A DNA stretch of 64,000 nucleotides from Timema cristinae (taxonomy: Eukaryota > Arthropoda > Insecta > Phasmatodea > Timematidae), in contig JBCFYV010011135.1 of NCBI GenBank assembly GCA_039000515.1, positions 13,654,376 through 13,718,375 of the forward strand, given 5' to 3'. This document shows positions 34,809 through 46,530 of the stretch, one piece after another. The notes under the pieces were generated by a model. That model was not told the DNA's origin, made no database searches, and saw nothing but the letters and a program-made list of their open reading frames with translations. The translations under genes were made by a program, and so were the position numbers. Within the stretch, counting starts at the first letter, position 1, and each line of letters starts with the position of its first letter.

Positions 34809-35375
34809 TGGGGTGTATTTTAATTGACATCAAATATTATAGGGCCGTAAATAATATCGACCAAACAACATGAAAAGTTCATATAGATATGGGTCTAAAA
34901 ATGCTTAATTTTTATGGTAACAAGAATTTTATTGTTCAATTAATAATTGATCCAATAAAAAAAGTAATGCAATAAAACAATATTTTTTTTAACTCAAACA
35001 AAAACATAAGAATACAGAGCTTTTGTTTCAAAATTTGTTCAAAATGGTGTCCTTTACTTCAATGCACCCTCTAAGCTTGCGTTCCATGCTTTGCCTTACT
35101 ATGTTGAGTATACAATTGGTGTTATGTACACGAGTTGCATAAGGAATGGATTTTAACTGTCCCCATGGATAAAACAAATCCAGGGGTTCAAATCTGGTGA
35201 CTAAGCAGCTCGTTCATTGGATTCCCTACGACCAATCTATCTTTGTGGAAAATCTTTAATATCTCTAAAACTAAACGTTTCTAGATCCATATTTATATTA
35301 GCTTTTCTTATTGTTTGGTTGATGGTCGATGGGAATACCTTCTAGAATAGTCGATCCCAATTAAAATACACCCTG
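34809..35375 (-). mobile_element. Mariner-like (IS630/Tc1) element with transposase relic
   Basis: The TIRs are tggggtgtattttaattg (34809) and, reverse-complemented from the right, cagggtgtattttaattggg. TA duplications flank at 34807-34808 and 35376-35377. On the minus strand (about 35030-35250) broken frames resemble the C-terminus of an IS630-type DDE transposase (SPDLNPW-like, then FVHG-like and MERKLRGCIEV-like). The N-terminal two thirds are deleted. Confidence 0.85.
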
Positions 35376-35377
35376 TA

Positions 35378-36122
35378 TATTGATCTAAGCCAGGTGTGTT
35401 CATATTTTACTAACTAATTCTAATTTTCAAGTACTATCCCAAATTGGGGGTTTTCAACATTGTTTATAAAAAGAAGACTTGGATTGTATTGTATGTTAGC
35501 TTTTACTTTACCTACTTCTAACTTGTGTGCTAATTTTAATCTATGTTTAGAAAGTAATCAACAAATTTTGAACTATTCCAACAACCAACTTGTACCATTA
35601 ATGCTTCTTTAAATTGAAAAATAAAAAAATTAATATATTGATCAATGCTTTAGACTGGCAAAGTTATTTAAATAATGTTTACATTTTTCCAAATAAATAA
35701 ACGTTAACTAAGAGAAACAACACGAAAAAAACCATTCCTACTATGTAAAAGAAGATGTAACACTATATTTATAATTATATTAATTATTTTGGGTGAATAT
35801 TTTGACACCACTTTAGACAAGATCAGAAACCTTATGATTATTTTAACAACAAAAAGCTTATGTTTTGTGATCATTTTATTTGGTTGATATGAAAAATTTA
35901 TATTATATTATTTCTTTACAGTCAAGGCATTTTCATTAAATACATTTTAACTTATATACTTTATTATGATATTTCATGTTTATTTTTGTGAGTTTGTAAA
36001 TAGTGCTAGTAATGTTTGTTCTGCAGATTAAATAAGCATATGTATGAGGCTAGTTTTTTAAATACATTCTAAATCTAGCGTGACCTATAATTGCAGAAAA
36101 ACCTTACTTTAAAACAATGTTT
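35378..36122. other. AT-rich sequence, nothing recognised
   Basis: Between the mariner-like element and a SINE-C. No feature could be supported. Confidence 0.45.
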
Positions 36123-36356
36123 TTTTTCCACCACGTTTTATTACCCATTCAGGTTATTCTTATACTCAGATTACACTAATGGAATAGTGGTGGGGATGAA
36201 ATACAACTATGTTTGCATGAAGGGAGAGTGGGAAACCATTTAGTAAAAATGTACCATCATTAGGTTTGACCAGGATTCGAACCTTGATTTCTCCATTACC
36301 AACAATATAGTCAAACACGAGAGTTATAAGATCATGTTAGCACCAATGTGGGTGCC
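36123..36356 (-). mobile_element. SINE-C
   Basis: The tail ccacgttttattacccattc, body ggaaaccatttagtaaaaa and B-box region gaccaggattcgaacc are in order. The head is diverged. Confidence 0.73.
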
Positions 36357-36439
36357 TCTTTAATTATACAATTTTTTTAACAAAATTCTTTTCACCATTT
36401 TAGAAAGCAAACATACAACATAATAGGATGTGCAAGAAC

Positions 36440-36680
36440 TATAGCAAAATGAGACTCTGAAGGGCTGCTATGCAGCTAAGTATAATACAATATGTTTACT
36501 TACATATTATTTATAAAGTTCCTTTTGACATTCGAGCTGGAACAAATTAAAACTGGAAATTTTAGATTTAAATTTCTATACTTTAAAATAAGTTTTTTCG
36601 TCTTGATATGTTTTCATGTAATATGTAAGTAAACATATTGTATTATACTTAGCTGCATAGCAGCCGTTCAGAGTCTCATT
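36440..36680. repeat. Inverted repeat (hairpin) around 36.57 kb
   Basis: aatgagactctgaagggctg through catattatttata (about 36448-36514) recurs inverted at about 36616-36688 (acatattgtattatacttag; gcagccgttcagagtctcat). Arms of about 65 bp are separated by about 100 bp. It could be a foldback MITE. Confidence 0.6.
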
Positions 36681-36794
36681 TTGCTGTGTTATCTGATAGC
36701 TTATGATAATATTGATCGCTCGTGTAGTCGATGATTTCCACACGTCCATCACGGACTCTACCTTAAAATATGAGTAAAGAATGAGTTTGAGCAC

Positions 36795-36880
36795 AGGACA
36801 AATCCTGGATATCTCAGTGGTAGGCATTAGTACACTAAGCCAAAGGTCCTGAGTTGAATACCAGTGTCTAGGTGTCATTT
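36795..36880 (+). mobile_element. tRNA-like SINE head
   Basis: The tRNA-derived segment atatctcagtggtaggcatt with a B-box-like tgagttgaatacc is related to the SINE-D head. No body follows. Confidence 0.45.
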
Positions 36881-37359
36881 TTCAACTAATTTAAACTAAT
36901 ATAATTAGCAATCAGACACAAGACCATTAATTTACCACGCAAATTAATACAAATTAACAATTTAATAAAACAAGTTTATCAATTAGTTATAATTCATATT
37001 TTTCATAGCAACTAAAATTTGAATTTGGATGTGTAGGTAAAATTGATACAAATTTGATTCAACCCATCTCTAAGTTTATATTGAAATGTTTGACTGTTAA
37101 ATATCCCTAGTTCCCGCACACTAAAGAATTTTGTTCAGAGCTTGAACATAATATAAGCTAGAGGTGTGAGGACTCAAGAGTTTTGTGATTACTGCAAGAA
37201 AATAAATAGCTCGACTCGACTTTAAAAGTAGTTAGGGTATTTTGGTAACTTAAATATTTACATGAAAAAATGTACTTTATTTTAAAATGAAACAATAATT
37301 TTAATATAAAGTTTTTTTTTCTTTTCATTTTTTAAAAGATGACACCTGAGACACTGGAA

Positions 37360-37440
37360 TCAAACCAGACAATATTTAGCTCAGTGCGCTGATTCTCTAA
37401 CTACTGAGCTATCCAGCATTCATGCCTTGCTCGAGGTCAT
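37360..37440 (-). mobile_element. tRNA-like SINE head
   Basis: On the minus strand gctggatagctcagtagtta, then a B box ggtttgattcc, make a clear tRNA-like A/B-box pair. The intervening sequence is not a plausible anticodon arm and there is no closing acceptor stem, so it is read as a SINE head rather than a tRNA gene. Confidence 0.5.
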
Positions 37441-37489
37441 TCTTACCCCATAGTTTAAGGTAGATTCTGATTACAAGACAAATACTGGG

Positions 37490-37560
37490 TGGTGCAGTGG
37501 TAAAGCATTGACAAGCTAAGCAAAGGGTACTAGGTTTGATTCCTGTGTGTTATTATTAAA
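37490..37560 (+). mobile_element. tRNA-like SINE head
   Basis: A D-arm-like ggtgcagtggtaaagcattg and B box ggtttgattcc lie in the opposite orientation to the head 50 bp away. Confidence 0.45.
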
Positions 37561-38692
37561 ATTTACAAATTTGTTTGTTGCAGGTATATCCGTAACCTAA
37601 CCATGTATCAGTAAACTGTACAAGCAGTAGCCTACCTCCAAAACCTTTTTAGTTTCATTATTTGTTTTTTAAAAATAAAATGAAAATAACTTTTATTTAA
37701 AATAATAATAATTAAGACACATAAATAAAATGTGTGTGTACGGACAAATAATCAAATACCTTAGTCATGATAGTGAGGTTTAACTATGTATAGATATAGT
37801 TTTTAAATATATGTGACTGATAGTTATCATTGTAAAATCATAGTTTCTAATATTTAAATATTCTCTTAAAATGTATTTATATGCTAATTATGGTAGTGAT
37901 TACATCAAACAGATACAAGATTTAAAATGTTTCCATTTCCATGCGATATGTATTTTTTTTTACTGTTTATATTATAAAGAGAGAAAAAGAGGGTGATGAA
38001 AAAAAAAGTTCACACACAAATTAAATTCATAACATTAAGGTAGAAATATAGGGAACGAGTGAAAATGTAAGTTTTTTTTTTTGCAGGATTTATAGATATT
38101 TTTTTTGGGGGGGCAAAATAAATAAAATATTGCTCCAGTAGAAACAATGATTTTAGTTTTCTTCACATGTTGATATCAAGAGTTCTTTAATATTTGTCAT
38201 ATGCATAGCTAAATTAGATGACAAAACATTTTAAATGAAGAGAAAAAGTTGTCATTAAATTCCAGGACACCCATGACAGATATTCAAGAGCTGTGATATC
38301 GCTATGTGAAGAAAACTAAACTATTATGTTTATTTGGAGCAATATTAGATTTATTTTGATCGAAAAACTGCAAAAACACTGCACTTAACTTATATTCCCT
38401 ACAATCCCAACCTAGCAATATGAGTATCTCTAAAATATAGTCTTAAATAATGACAATTTCCACTTGATTTTTTTTGTGACTACCATTCAGTCAGTAAAAA
38501 GCCAAATCTCTATTTTTTGATCACATTTATTAAAAAAAGGGTGAAATAATATTAGGTTTTGTATTAGCTTGTGTACTTAAAAAGCCCATCTTACAGCCGA
38601 ATGAATATGATTTAGCTATGTTATTACCATAAAACCAGAAATCACAATGAAACAAAGTTTTACACATTCTTTACTTGACAATAAAATTGGTT
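37561..38692. other. AT-rich sequence, nothing recognised
   Basis: No exon, SINE or TIR pair recognised. Confidence 0.4.
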
Positions 38693-39048
38693 ACAGTAGA
38701 ATCTTGGAAATTTGACACTCAATAACTCAACATTCTGTTTAATTGGATACGAGCCCACAGTTGTTGGGGCCAGTCATCACAATCCAAGGTCATTCAACTG
38801 TATAACCTCTAAGTTTGTTTGTCTAACAGTCTTGCTATGGTGTTTTTTACAAGTGCTGCGTTTGTTAGTTTTCAATTCAGTAACGTTTTATTCAAATAAA
38901 TATAATATTATATGCACAGTACTGTTAATACTACAGTACAGTGCATGCATCTTATGCAAGTTTATTCGTAAAATTCGACATTTCAATAACTTACATCACC
39001 TCAGTCCACATTAGGTTGAGTTCCTGAAATACTACAGTATTAGCAAAA
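38693..39048. mobile_element. Possible pogo/Tigger-like MITE
   Basis: The left end tacagtagaatcttggaaat and the reverse-complemented right end tactgtagtatttcaggaac are similar at about two thirds of positions. The interior contains tccaaggtcattcaactgta-type sequence. A TA duplication is possible. Weak evidence. Confidence 0.4.
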
Positions 39049-39224
39049 TAGTTTTTTTTTAAATTTTAAAACAATATTTTTGTAAACTTTGTCATATATA
39101 TTTTTTGAAATAAAGTTTTTTTTTCACTAGTCCTAGTTTTGTTTTCTTTCTAAAGATAATTTAAGGTTATCGCACTAGGATGAGATGGCTGGTTCAAGCT
39201 GTATTACCTATCAAAGCTACACAT

Positions 39225-39432
39225 TAAGCCTGTCTAGATACTCCGTATCCATATGGGCATAGTAGGAAGGTTTGTGGTCCGTAAGAGATTGATGCTGTTG
39301 ACATAGATTACTCTCTCTACACAGTCCTAAAGAATAGATACAGAGAACCAATAATTGTTTAGTAAATACTAAATATTATGTGATCACCGGCAAATGCATA
39401 AAAATGAAAGCGCCAATGGCAGCCAGAAGAGC
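39225..39432 (+). mobile_element. Left half of the 18991-19642 element family
   Basis: attaagcctgtctagatact, gtggtccgtaagagattgat and aaagcgccaatggcagcc line up with the left part of the element at 19 kb. It breaks off at a CT microsatellite. Confidence 0.6.
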
Positions 39433-39610
39433 TGTTGCTCTCTCGCTCTCTCTCTCTAATATTATAAAGAGGAAAGATTTGATTTTTTGTTTTTAATGGA
39501 TAAACTCAAAAACTACTGGACCGATTTAAAAATTCTTTCACCAATATAAAGCTACATTATCAGCGAGTAACATAAGCTATATTTTATTTTGAAAATTAAT
39601 TTATTCCTCA
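39433..39610 (+). mobile_element. Interspersed repeat with preceding (CT)n
   Basis: A CT run is followed by taatattataaagaggaaag and aaaaactactggaccgattt. I recognise this from memory as a repeat type common in arthropod genomes that often starts next to a microsatellite; a Helitron-like origin has been suggested for similar repeats. Family assignment is tentative. Confidence 0.5.
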
Positions 39611-41044
39611 TAAAAATGTCGATAGTATATTATATAGTCGTTGGAAAAAAAAAGTTGTTGAAGGGAAAGTGGGGTTGGTGAAGGGGTGGTGGGGGTAGGG
39701 GGTGAGGAAAGAGGAATAAGATGAAAATAGGAGGGAGGATAAAAAGAGGGAGGGGGCTATACAGTGATGGTAGGACTGTAATTAAAAAAAAAAATAAGTA
39801 AAAAAAAAGTTTTGTTTTTATATTGACATGATAGATGATTTGAAGCTTCGTTTTACAGGATTCTTTACAATATTTTTTTACAGGAAAGGGGGCTAGTATA
39901 ATATATATTATTATGAAAAAATTCTTCGTGTTGTTTACAACCAGAATGCTAGTAAATGATTTATTTTGCATTTTTAAGCTATAGCAAAAACTAATTAAAA
40001 GTTTGATAGCTAAACTTGTTTTATAAATATATTCACTTTGATTAAACCTAACTTACATTTAAAATACAATAGGTTGTGTTTTTGGTTCATCTACTGACTA
40101 GCCGAGTATCGTCTGCTTACTCCTTGCTGTAAAAGATTTTCTTTCAATGTGTTATATTGGACAAAAAATATAAAGTTCCAATTGATTGGCATGTTCACGG
40201 GATTAAGGATACGAACCGTGTACACACACTTAAAATTGCTAAGGACCATTAAGGAGCAAAGGATTATACAGACATGGAGTAGACGAGGCTTTATCCTTAA
40301 AATGTCTTCGGAGTTTGCAATCTTACAATGGATTCTAATGATCACCGAAAAAAAAAAGAATGGATAAAAACCTGTTTATGTGGTTTCAAGCCAATCACAA
40401 GATTTCAGTGCAATTCTGCTCTGAGTTGATGGTGCTAGTTGAAGTATTTTCAGCTTTGTCCACTCTGAATCAAGCTGATAAACTTATTATAAGAACCAAT
40501 TTGAACAAATATAATTGTATTCATATAAAGCTTTGCTACATCATCATTTAACACAACATTGACAAGGTGATTGTAACTTAGAATATCTGTTTATTTATGC
40601 AACAATCTAACATTTTGGAAGTTGGGTATTTATGGTTGACATTGCAAAACATCATGGATCAACCGACAATTTTAAGATTTTGTGAATTTGTTGCGCCACT
40701 CAAAATAACTAGATTTCGGCGAACATCTGAATGAGATTTAAATGTAAATAATTTTTGTTTTGATCGGTCAATAAATTTGGATATGCAATTAAAAAATCTT
40801 AACCTATAGACACAAAGATTTTGCTTTATACAAATAATGTATTTTCCACACTACTTATAACCACAAAATTTCAAGATTCAGCCAAAAAAAAAGCAATAAA
40901 ATACATTAAATTATTTATCAATTTGATAAAATATCTTGTGTTCCAAGGAAATTGAGCTCTTACAGTGAAATCTCCCATAACGGACACATATGAATAGTGG
41001 ATTCCTTTTTATAGTGGAAAGGTTCTGTGGCAAACTGACTTTAC
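39611..41044. other. AT-rich / purine-rich interval
   Basis: A G-rich run (39660-39760) gives a long minus-strand ORF of low complexity. A pogo-like end (ttacagtgaaatctcccata) sits at about 40960 next to the SINE-D. Nothing else recognised. Confidence 0.4.
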
Positions 41045-41235
41045 TTTACATCCATTATTGTTTCTAGCCTGTGGTCAGTTTATTATTCAAACCATATATT
41101 TCCCACTACCGGCTTGCTAACCCTGTCTTAGCCTCATATGCCTTATAATCTAACTTAAGACTAGGACAGGCACAACATCCAGTCCCCGGCTATTATTTCA
41201 TCACTTTGAAAGGGTAGATACACATTTCACCAATG
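41045..41235 (-). mobile_element. SINE-D, tail and body
   Basis: On the minus strand the tail contains gaccacaggctagaaacaa, identical over 19 bases to the 3' end of LINE-3 near 55.85 kb. The tRNA-like head is missing. Confidence 0.82.
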
Positions 41236-41687
41236 ATATATAATTATAAGGTTACATGCTCGAGGAATTGACCAGCAAACATTTAAGGTAAAACAACTTC
41301 CCATTAGAAAACTTTCTCAATAGCTGATGTGGACACTGCTAGAGACACATCTTTTTATTCATGAACATCTCTAAACAGTAGACAAAAAATTTGAGAACAC
41401 CAGTCAATATTCACATATTTTAATTATATGAAAAGATGCCTGATGGCTTTCTTTTTAAATCTTCTATTAGCAGACTATTAACATTCACACAAATTATTTA
41501 TTTTTGATTGGCTAGCCAAAAAAAAATTGATTTCACGTTTTACAATTTTGAGGTTTATGTCCCAATTATGCCAGTTTTTTTGGTAGTTTAATTTGTTTAG
41601 TTGTGTGATCAGTAGAGATTGGACGCTCGAATCCCCAGTTATTCAAAAGATTCGTAAAAATCTCAAAAAAGTAAATCAAACACAGTT

Positions 41688-41955
41688 TATTATTATTTAG
41701 CACCGCATCTTACTACCCGTTTGGGTTATACACTTTAAGTACTATTACGCTAATGAATGGGAATTGGGAAGGTTGAATTAGAGGAAGTGAACCCGCATTT
41801 GGGTGGAGAGAGAGAGAGAGAGGAGTGAGTGGAAAACCATTTAGGAAGAACCAACCCCAGTTCACCCAACCGAGATTTGAACCTCAATCTCCCCGTCCTC
41901 AGCAGTCGAGCTCAACACGACAAGCACGTTAGCCAACTACGCCACCGAGGCGGGT
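41688..41955 (-). mobile_element. SINE-A with 12-bp duplication and internal GA expansion
   Basis: This copy runs from the tail to the head motif gccaccgaggcgggt. The perfect duplication tcaaacacagtt lies at 41676-41687 and 41956-41967. A short (AG)n run (about 41808-41822) expands the place where other copies read gagggagag. Confidence 0.9.
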
Positions 41956-42339
41956 TCAAACACAGTTAAACTAATGTTAAATATATATTTTAGCAAGTTA
42001 ATGGTAAAAGCAGTTATATAAACTTGGGTAGTTTGGAGGGTAATAAAATCACACAAAAAAAAAGCTGTATTATATAACTTACTAAAAAAAGTGTTCTCTT
42101 TGTTTTTGACATAATATACATGTCAAACAAAATTTGTTAATAGCACCAATCCTTAAAAAAAACTTTTTGAAAAAATTATATTTTAAATATTTTCCCTTTG
42201 ACTAAAATTTAATGTTTTTAAATGTTTGAGTTTCGACTCATCTTCAGTAACCAGCTCAATTCACAAGGTATTTGATCCATTAAAATGTCCAATACATGGT
42301 GAGTGCCTAGCACACTTTGATCATATCACCAAAGCTGAA

Positions 42340-42590
42340 CCAATCTGACACCTTAGCTCAAGTCATTTAAATGTCTATTGAGCTTATGGTCCCGGCATTG
42401 AATCCCAGCATGTCCGAAAAAATGTATCGTTGGTGAAATGTGGGTCTACCCTTTCACAGTGATGAAATAACGGCTGGGGACTGGACGTTGTGCTTGTGCT
42501 AGTCTTAAGTTTGATTATAAACCAAATGAAGAAAAACTGACCACAGGCCGCAGGCTGAAAACAGTGATGGATGTAAAGTAAAAATCTCAT
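42340..42590 (+). mobile_element. SINE-D
   Basis: The tRNA-like head is weak (accttagctcaagtcattt). Body (gtgggtctaccctttcacag; cttgtgctagtcttaag) and tail (aacagtgatggatgtaaag) are clear. Confidence 0.75.
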
Positions 42591-43194
42591 ACATTAAATA
42601 TCAATAGTTCCAAATCAAAATTTGAAAATTTTGCTATTGTATGTTTATGTAAAAACATCAGCAAATATTTAAAAAATATTATTTCCTAGATAAGTTTTAT
42701 CATGCAGAATAATAACCTGATACAAATTGATAAAATGTGTGATTTAACTGTAAATGTTTATTTTTAGCAAATGTTTATAGTTACCAAAGCAAGAATATTT
42801 CGGGGAATTAAGAGGTGTGCGAGTTCTTGCAAATTCAAGTTAGAGTCGAGTTTTATTTAGTAGCTGCTCAAACTCGACAACTTTTACTTAACTTGAAAAA
42901 ATCGAGTACTTGGCATTTCTGATCTTTACCTCGAAAATTCCCAGTTTAATTAGTTTTATTTAATTTTAAGATAAAATTTCATAGTAAATAGAGTCCCTCA
43001 ATAAATTCCTTTTGTCTAATTAAAAATAAAAATGTACTTATGGTTTATGTATGGATCTATTACATAAATTCAACTTAATTATTTCTTGTACAAATAATGC
43101 TCTATACCTAGGGGTGGTGAAAATATGTTAGGATATTTAGGGGACCGTGATTAATAAAAGGTTAAGAACCACTGCTCTATACTACCCAAACTCG

Positions 43195-43588
43195 AAGAGG
43201 TGTACCGATGCAGTAAAACCAGTTACCGATACCGATTGTTTAAAATAATAGTTCATACTACGATTATTTACACCGATTAATCCCAATTATCGATTATTTA
43301 TTAATAACTTTTGCGATGGTAAATATGATAAGAGAATGATACCGCTAATGTAATTAATACAAAAATATATTTTATGCATAACCGGCCAAAGTTGGAACTA
43401 GATTGTTAGTTTTATTCTTTATCTGGTTAAATAAGCTTTACATAGCCTGCAATCCAGAAGCAGTGTGTATCTATGTATATAAATATATATTTTTTTTTGC
43501 GATTTTGATCACTGAATTCCTACCTATAAAATTTTAAAAGACAATCAACATAATAATTGCCCGATAACGATTCATCGGTACACCCCTA
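43195..43588 (+). mobile_element. hAT-type MITE, copy 1
   Basis: The left end agaggtgtaccgatg pairs with the right end catcggtacacccct. The interior is the inverted sister of the element at 60340-60783 (shared ggttaaataagctttacata / ttacttaaccagataaag and gttggaactagatt / aatctagttccaac). No flanking duplication could be recognised. Confidence 0.78.
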
Positions 43589-44199
43589 GAAAACAATAAA
43601 ACAAAAAGGTAAGACCCAAAATGCATTTATTGTTTTGCCATTGCACAGATTTGGAAACCTCCTACATCTGCTGTGTCTGGTATTTGACTAATAGTAATCA
43701 ATTAGGAAGCTACATAGTTTGATAAGTACTAAGATAAGATTTTTTTTTTTAAGAAATGTGATATATATGGCCCCAAATTCAACTGAGTGACAACAATATT
43801 TTAAGCCTAATTACTGGAAGCAAGCGTTAGCTCGATAGACCACTTACATCGCTGTTTCTGTGCCTTCTCCTTTCTTCAAACCATGTAGCATGTAGGCACT
43901 TTATAGGGCAGTAAGCACACACAACTTTAAAAACTTTCCTTTTACAGTTGCTGTCTCGTCATGAGGAAAGCTCCCTCACAGCTGCTTGAACATATTTTAT
44001 TTTATATAATTCTCATAATCACATCGACTTTTTTTTCCCCAATACATTTTTATGAACAAGGGGAGAGAATTCCCAGGTTGAGGTTACATTACAAACAGAT
44101 TAAGAGATGGAATATGTGTGTAATTTTACATATGTGTACATATAGGTTGGTAAAACTCGGTTACAAAACAATAATCATACGATTGTTCTCTATGGGAGT
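43589..44199. other. AT-rich sequence, nothing recognised
   Basis: Between the hAT-type MITE and the LINE-5 fragment; only chance ORFs. Confidence 0.4.
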
Positions 44200-45020
44200 G
44201 GAATGTGGTTTCTATATTACATTACAAAAACAAATTTAGGGTGTTCAAAAACAAGGAGCTTACATAATATTTACTCATCACCTCACAAATTATGGTGGGC
44301 AGGACATGCAGTACGAATGGGAGAATCTAGAACCTTGTTCAGGGTACTGACGGGCAAACCCAATGGAAAGAGATTGTTGGGAAGACCTAGACGCAGCTGG
44401 GAATTGACCTGAGAGATATAGGCTGTAATGAGGTGGACTGGGTAGAACTAGCTCAAGATAGGGATAGGATGTATTGAGGTGGATTGGAGAGAACTAGCTC
44501 TAGATAGGGATAGGGTGTAATGAGGTGGACTGGATATAAGTAAGCTCAAGATAGGATAGAGTGTAATGAGATGGACTGGATATAACAATCTCAAGATAGG
44601 GATAGGATGTAATGAGTTGGACTGAATATAACAATCTCAAGATAGGGATAGGGTGTAATGAGATGGACTGGATATAACTAGCTCAAGATAGGGATAGGGT
44701 GTAATGAGATGGACTGGATATAACATCTCAAGATAGGGATAGGATGTAATGAGGTGGACTGGATATAGTAAGCTCAATATAGGGATAGAGTGTAATGAGA
44801 TGGACTGGATTTAACTAGCTCAAGATAGGGATAAGGTGTAGTTAAGTGGACTGGATAGAACTATCTCGAGATAGGGTGTAATGAGGTGGACTGTATAGAA
44901 CTAGCTCAAGATAGGATAGGTTGTAGTGAGGTGGACTGTATAGAACTAGCTCAAGATAGGGATAGGTGGCGTAGTTTTAAACGTGTGTTAGTGAGCTTTC
45001 AAGCTTCAAATGCCATATAG
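44200..45020 (+). mobile_element. LINE-5 3' end with tandem-amplified C-terminus
   Basis: The plus strand encodes LWWAGHAVRMGESRTLFRVL and then GKPNGKRLLGRPRRSWE, the usual C-terminus of a non-LTR retrotransposon ORF. After a frameshift, RDIGCNEVDWVELAQDRDR is repeated about 12 times at DNA level. Then the ending AQDRDRWRSFKRVLVSFQAS and NAI reaches a TAG at 45018-45020. The repeated unit is therefore coding sequence of the element itself. Confidence 0.82.
44405..44968 (+). repeat. 46-bp minisatellite derived from LINE-5 coding sequence
   Basis: About 12 units of the type gtaatgaggtggactggata, then gaactagctcaagataggga, with small length variants. It lies inside the end of the LINE-5 ORF. 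Confidence 0.88.
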
Positions 45021-45177
45021 TTACAATCCAACTAACTTCTACCTCAATAAATAGCAAATGAACCCATTCATCTATAATGTAATTTTCATAGGAAAGGTAT
45101 TTTAGGAAATACAAACAATTTTTTTATACTGTCAACATTGGTAACATTTTACTATATTATAATATTATATTAGTGTT

Positions 45178-45420
45178 TTTTTATGTGTTTTACCACCTAC
45201 TCAGATTATATACATATGTGATAATTAGACTGATGAAGTAAGGGTGAGGAAGGAAGCATTTTAGAGATAATATACCTGCATTTACGTGCAAGGAGAGTGG
45301 GAAACCATTTAGGAAAAACCACCCTCAATAGACCCAACAAGGATTCAAACTATGATCTCCAGGTCATTAGCCAGCCAATATAACACAATTGTGACATCTT
45401 AGACCTTTCAGCCACAAAAG
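45178..45420 (-). mobile_element. SINE-C
   Basis: Tail ttttaccacctactcagatt, body with aaaccatttaggaaaaacca and a decayed head (tcttagacctttcagccac). Confidence 0.72.
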
Positions 45421-45659
45421 CAGATTTTTTTAGTTATTGATAATATTTATAAAAAGTGATAGCTGCATATCACACGAGTTAACATATGAACACGTGAAAG
45501 TAGATCTAGTAACTTTTTTAGTTGTCAAATAAGGTTCTTCCATTAAGGAGACACAAGAAAAAGCTAGTGTTATTGCAATTTTTATGGTAAAACATTTTTT
45601 AGGCCAAGATAAATAAAATATTACTCCAGTAAAAACATAGAATTTAATTTTATTCTTAA

Positions 45660-46105
45660 ATTTGCTGCAGATGGTGGATACAAAGTACTCTCTGTACAGC
45701 ACTTCCTTCACTTCAGGCACTTCTCTCTCACAGAAGGTATCTTACGCAACTAAAGAACAACTCTCCCTCTTGTCCTCTTCTGATCAAATCCTCGCTACTC
45801 CCCACCCTTTATCTCAATCACACTTACAAGGTATTTTACTCTCTGTACTTTTCTCAACTCTTCTCCATCCAACTTTATAGCTTTACTAGGTCTTATCCTC
45901 TTCCTTGTCACTACCATCATATCACACATTACCATGCTGAATTTCATTCCACACTCTTTCCCTTCCTCTTTCTTCTCAACTTGTATCAATCATTAAGTCA
46001 TCAGCAAACATCACAGCTTTCATTCTTTCCTACCAAGTTTTCCTGTCACTTTGTTCATTACCATTTCCATTACCATCACAAAGTGTAGTGGTGAGAGCTA
46101 CTATG
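45660..46105 (-). mobile_element. LINE-3 relic: reverse transcriptase palm
   Basis: Minus-strand frames read SPLHFVMVMEMVMNKV, AVMFADDLMI with the catalytic FADD intact (about 45991-46015), and then KCDMMVV-like and LDGEELRKVQRVKYLVSV thumb motifs. Frameshifts separate them. This is typical of an arthropod non-LTR element. Confidence 0.8.
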
Positions 46106-46299
46106 GTGTTAAGTATAAACTTTCAAACATTAGTTTTATTCAGAATTTTTGTAAAATTTTAAGCAATTCTAAATGTCATAGATATATCAATCCTTCCCAC
46201 ACCCCTGCTTTTTCTTTCTTCCAATTTCCGATTTATTAACTATATATTCCAATACTTTTCCATGTAGCCAACCTTGCATTAAAATATGTTATTTATCCG

Positions 46300-46530
46300 A
46301 GAATTACAAGAATGGATATGATGATAAATGAAAGAGGAATAGTTGAGGAGAGCCATTGCAGGCAGGATGGAGAAGCATGTCACGTGAGAATGGAGGAGAA
46401 GAAGGCTAAGAGGAAAGAGAGAGCCTGGTCATTGTGGAGGAGGAGAGGTGGTGGGGAGAGGGAGATATTAGGGAGCCTCATGTTCCAAACAAACCCGGCC
46501 ACTGGCTAGAAGCTGTTCACAATGATTAGG
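46300..46530 (+). mobile_element. LINE-3 3'-end fragment
   Basis: A basic and acidic C-terminal stretch (RMEEKKAKRKERAWSLWRRR) is followed by the LINE-3 terminal motif ccggccactggctagaag. Confidence 0.6.

Noticed and set aside
39630..39971. 113-residue minus-strand ORF
   Set aside because: Low-complexity proline/leucine/phenylalanine translation of a G-rich tract.
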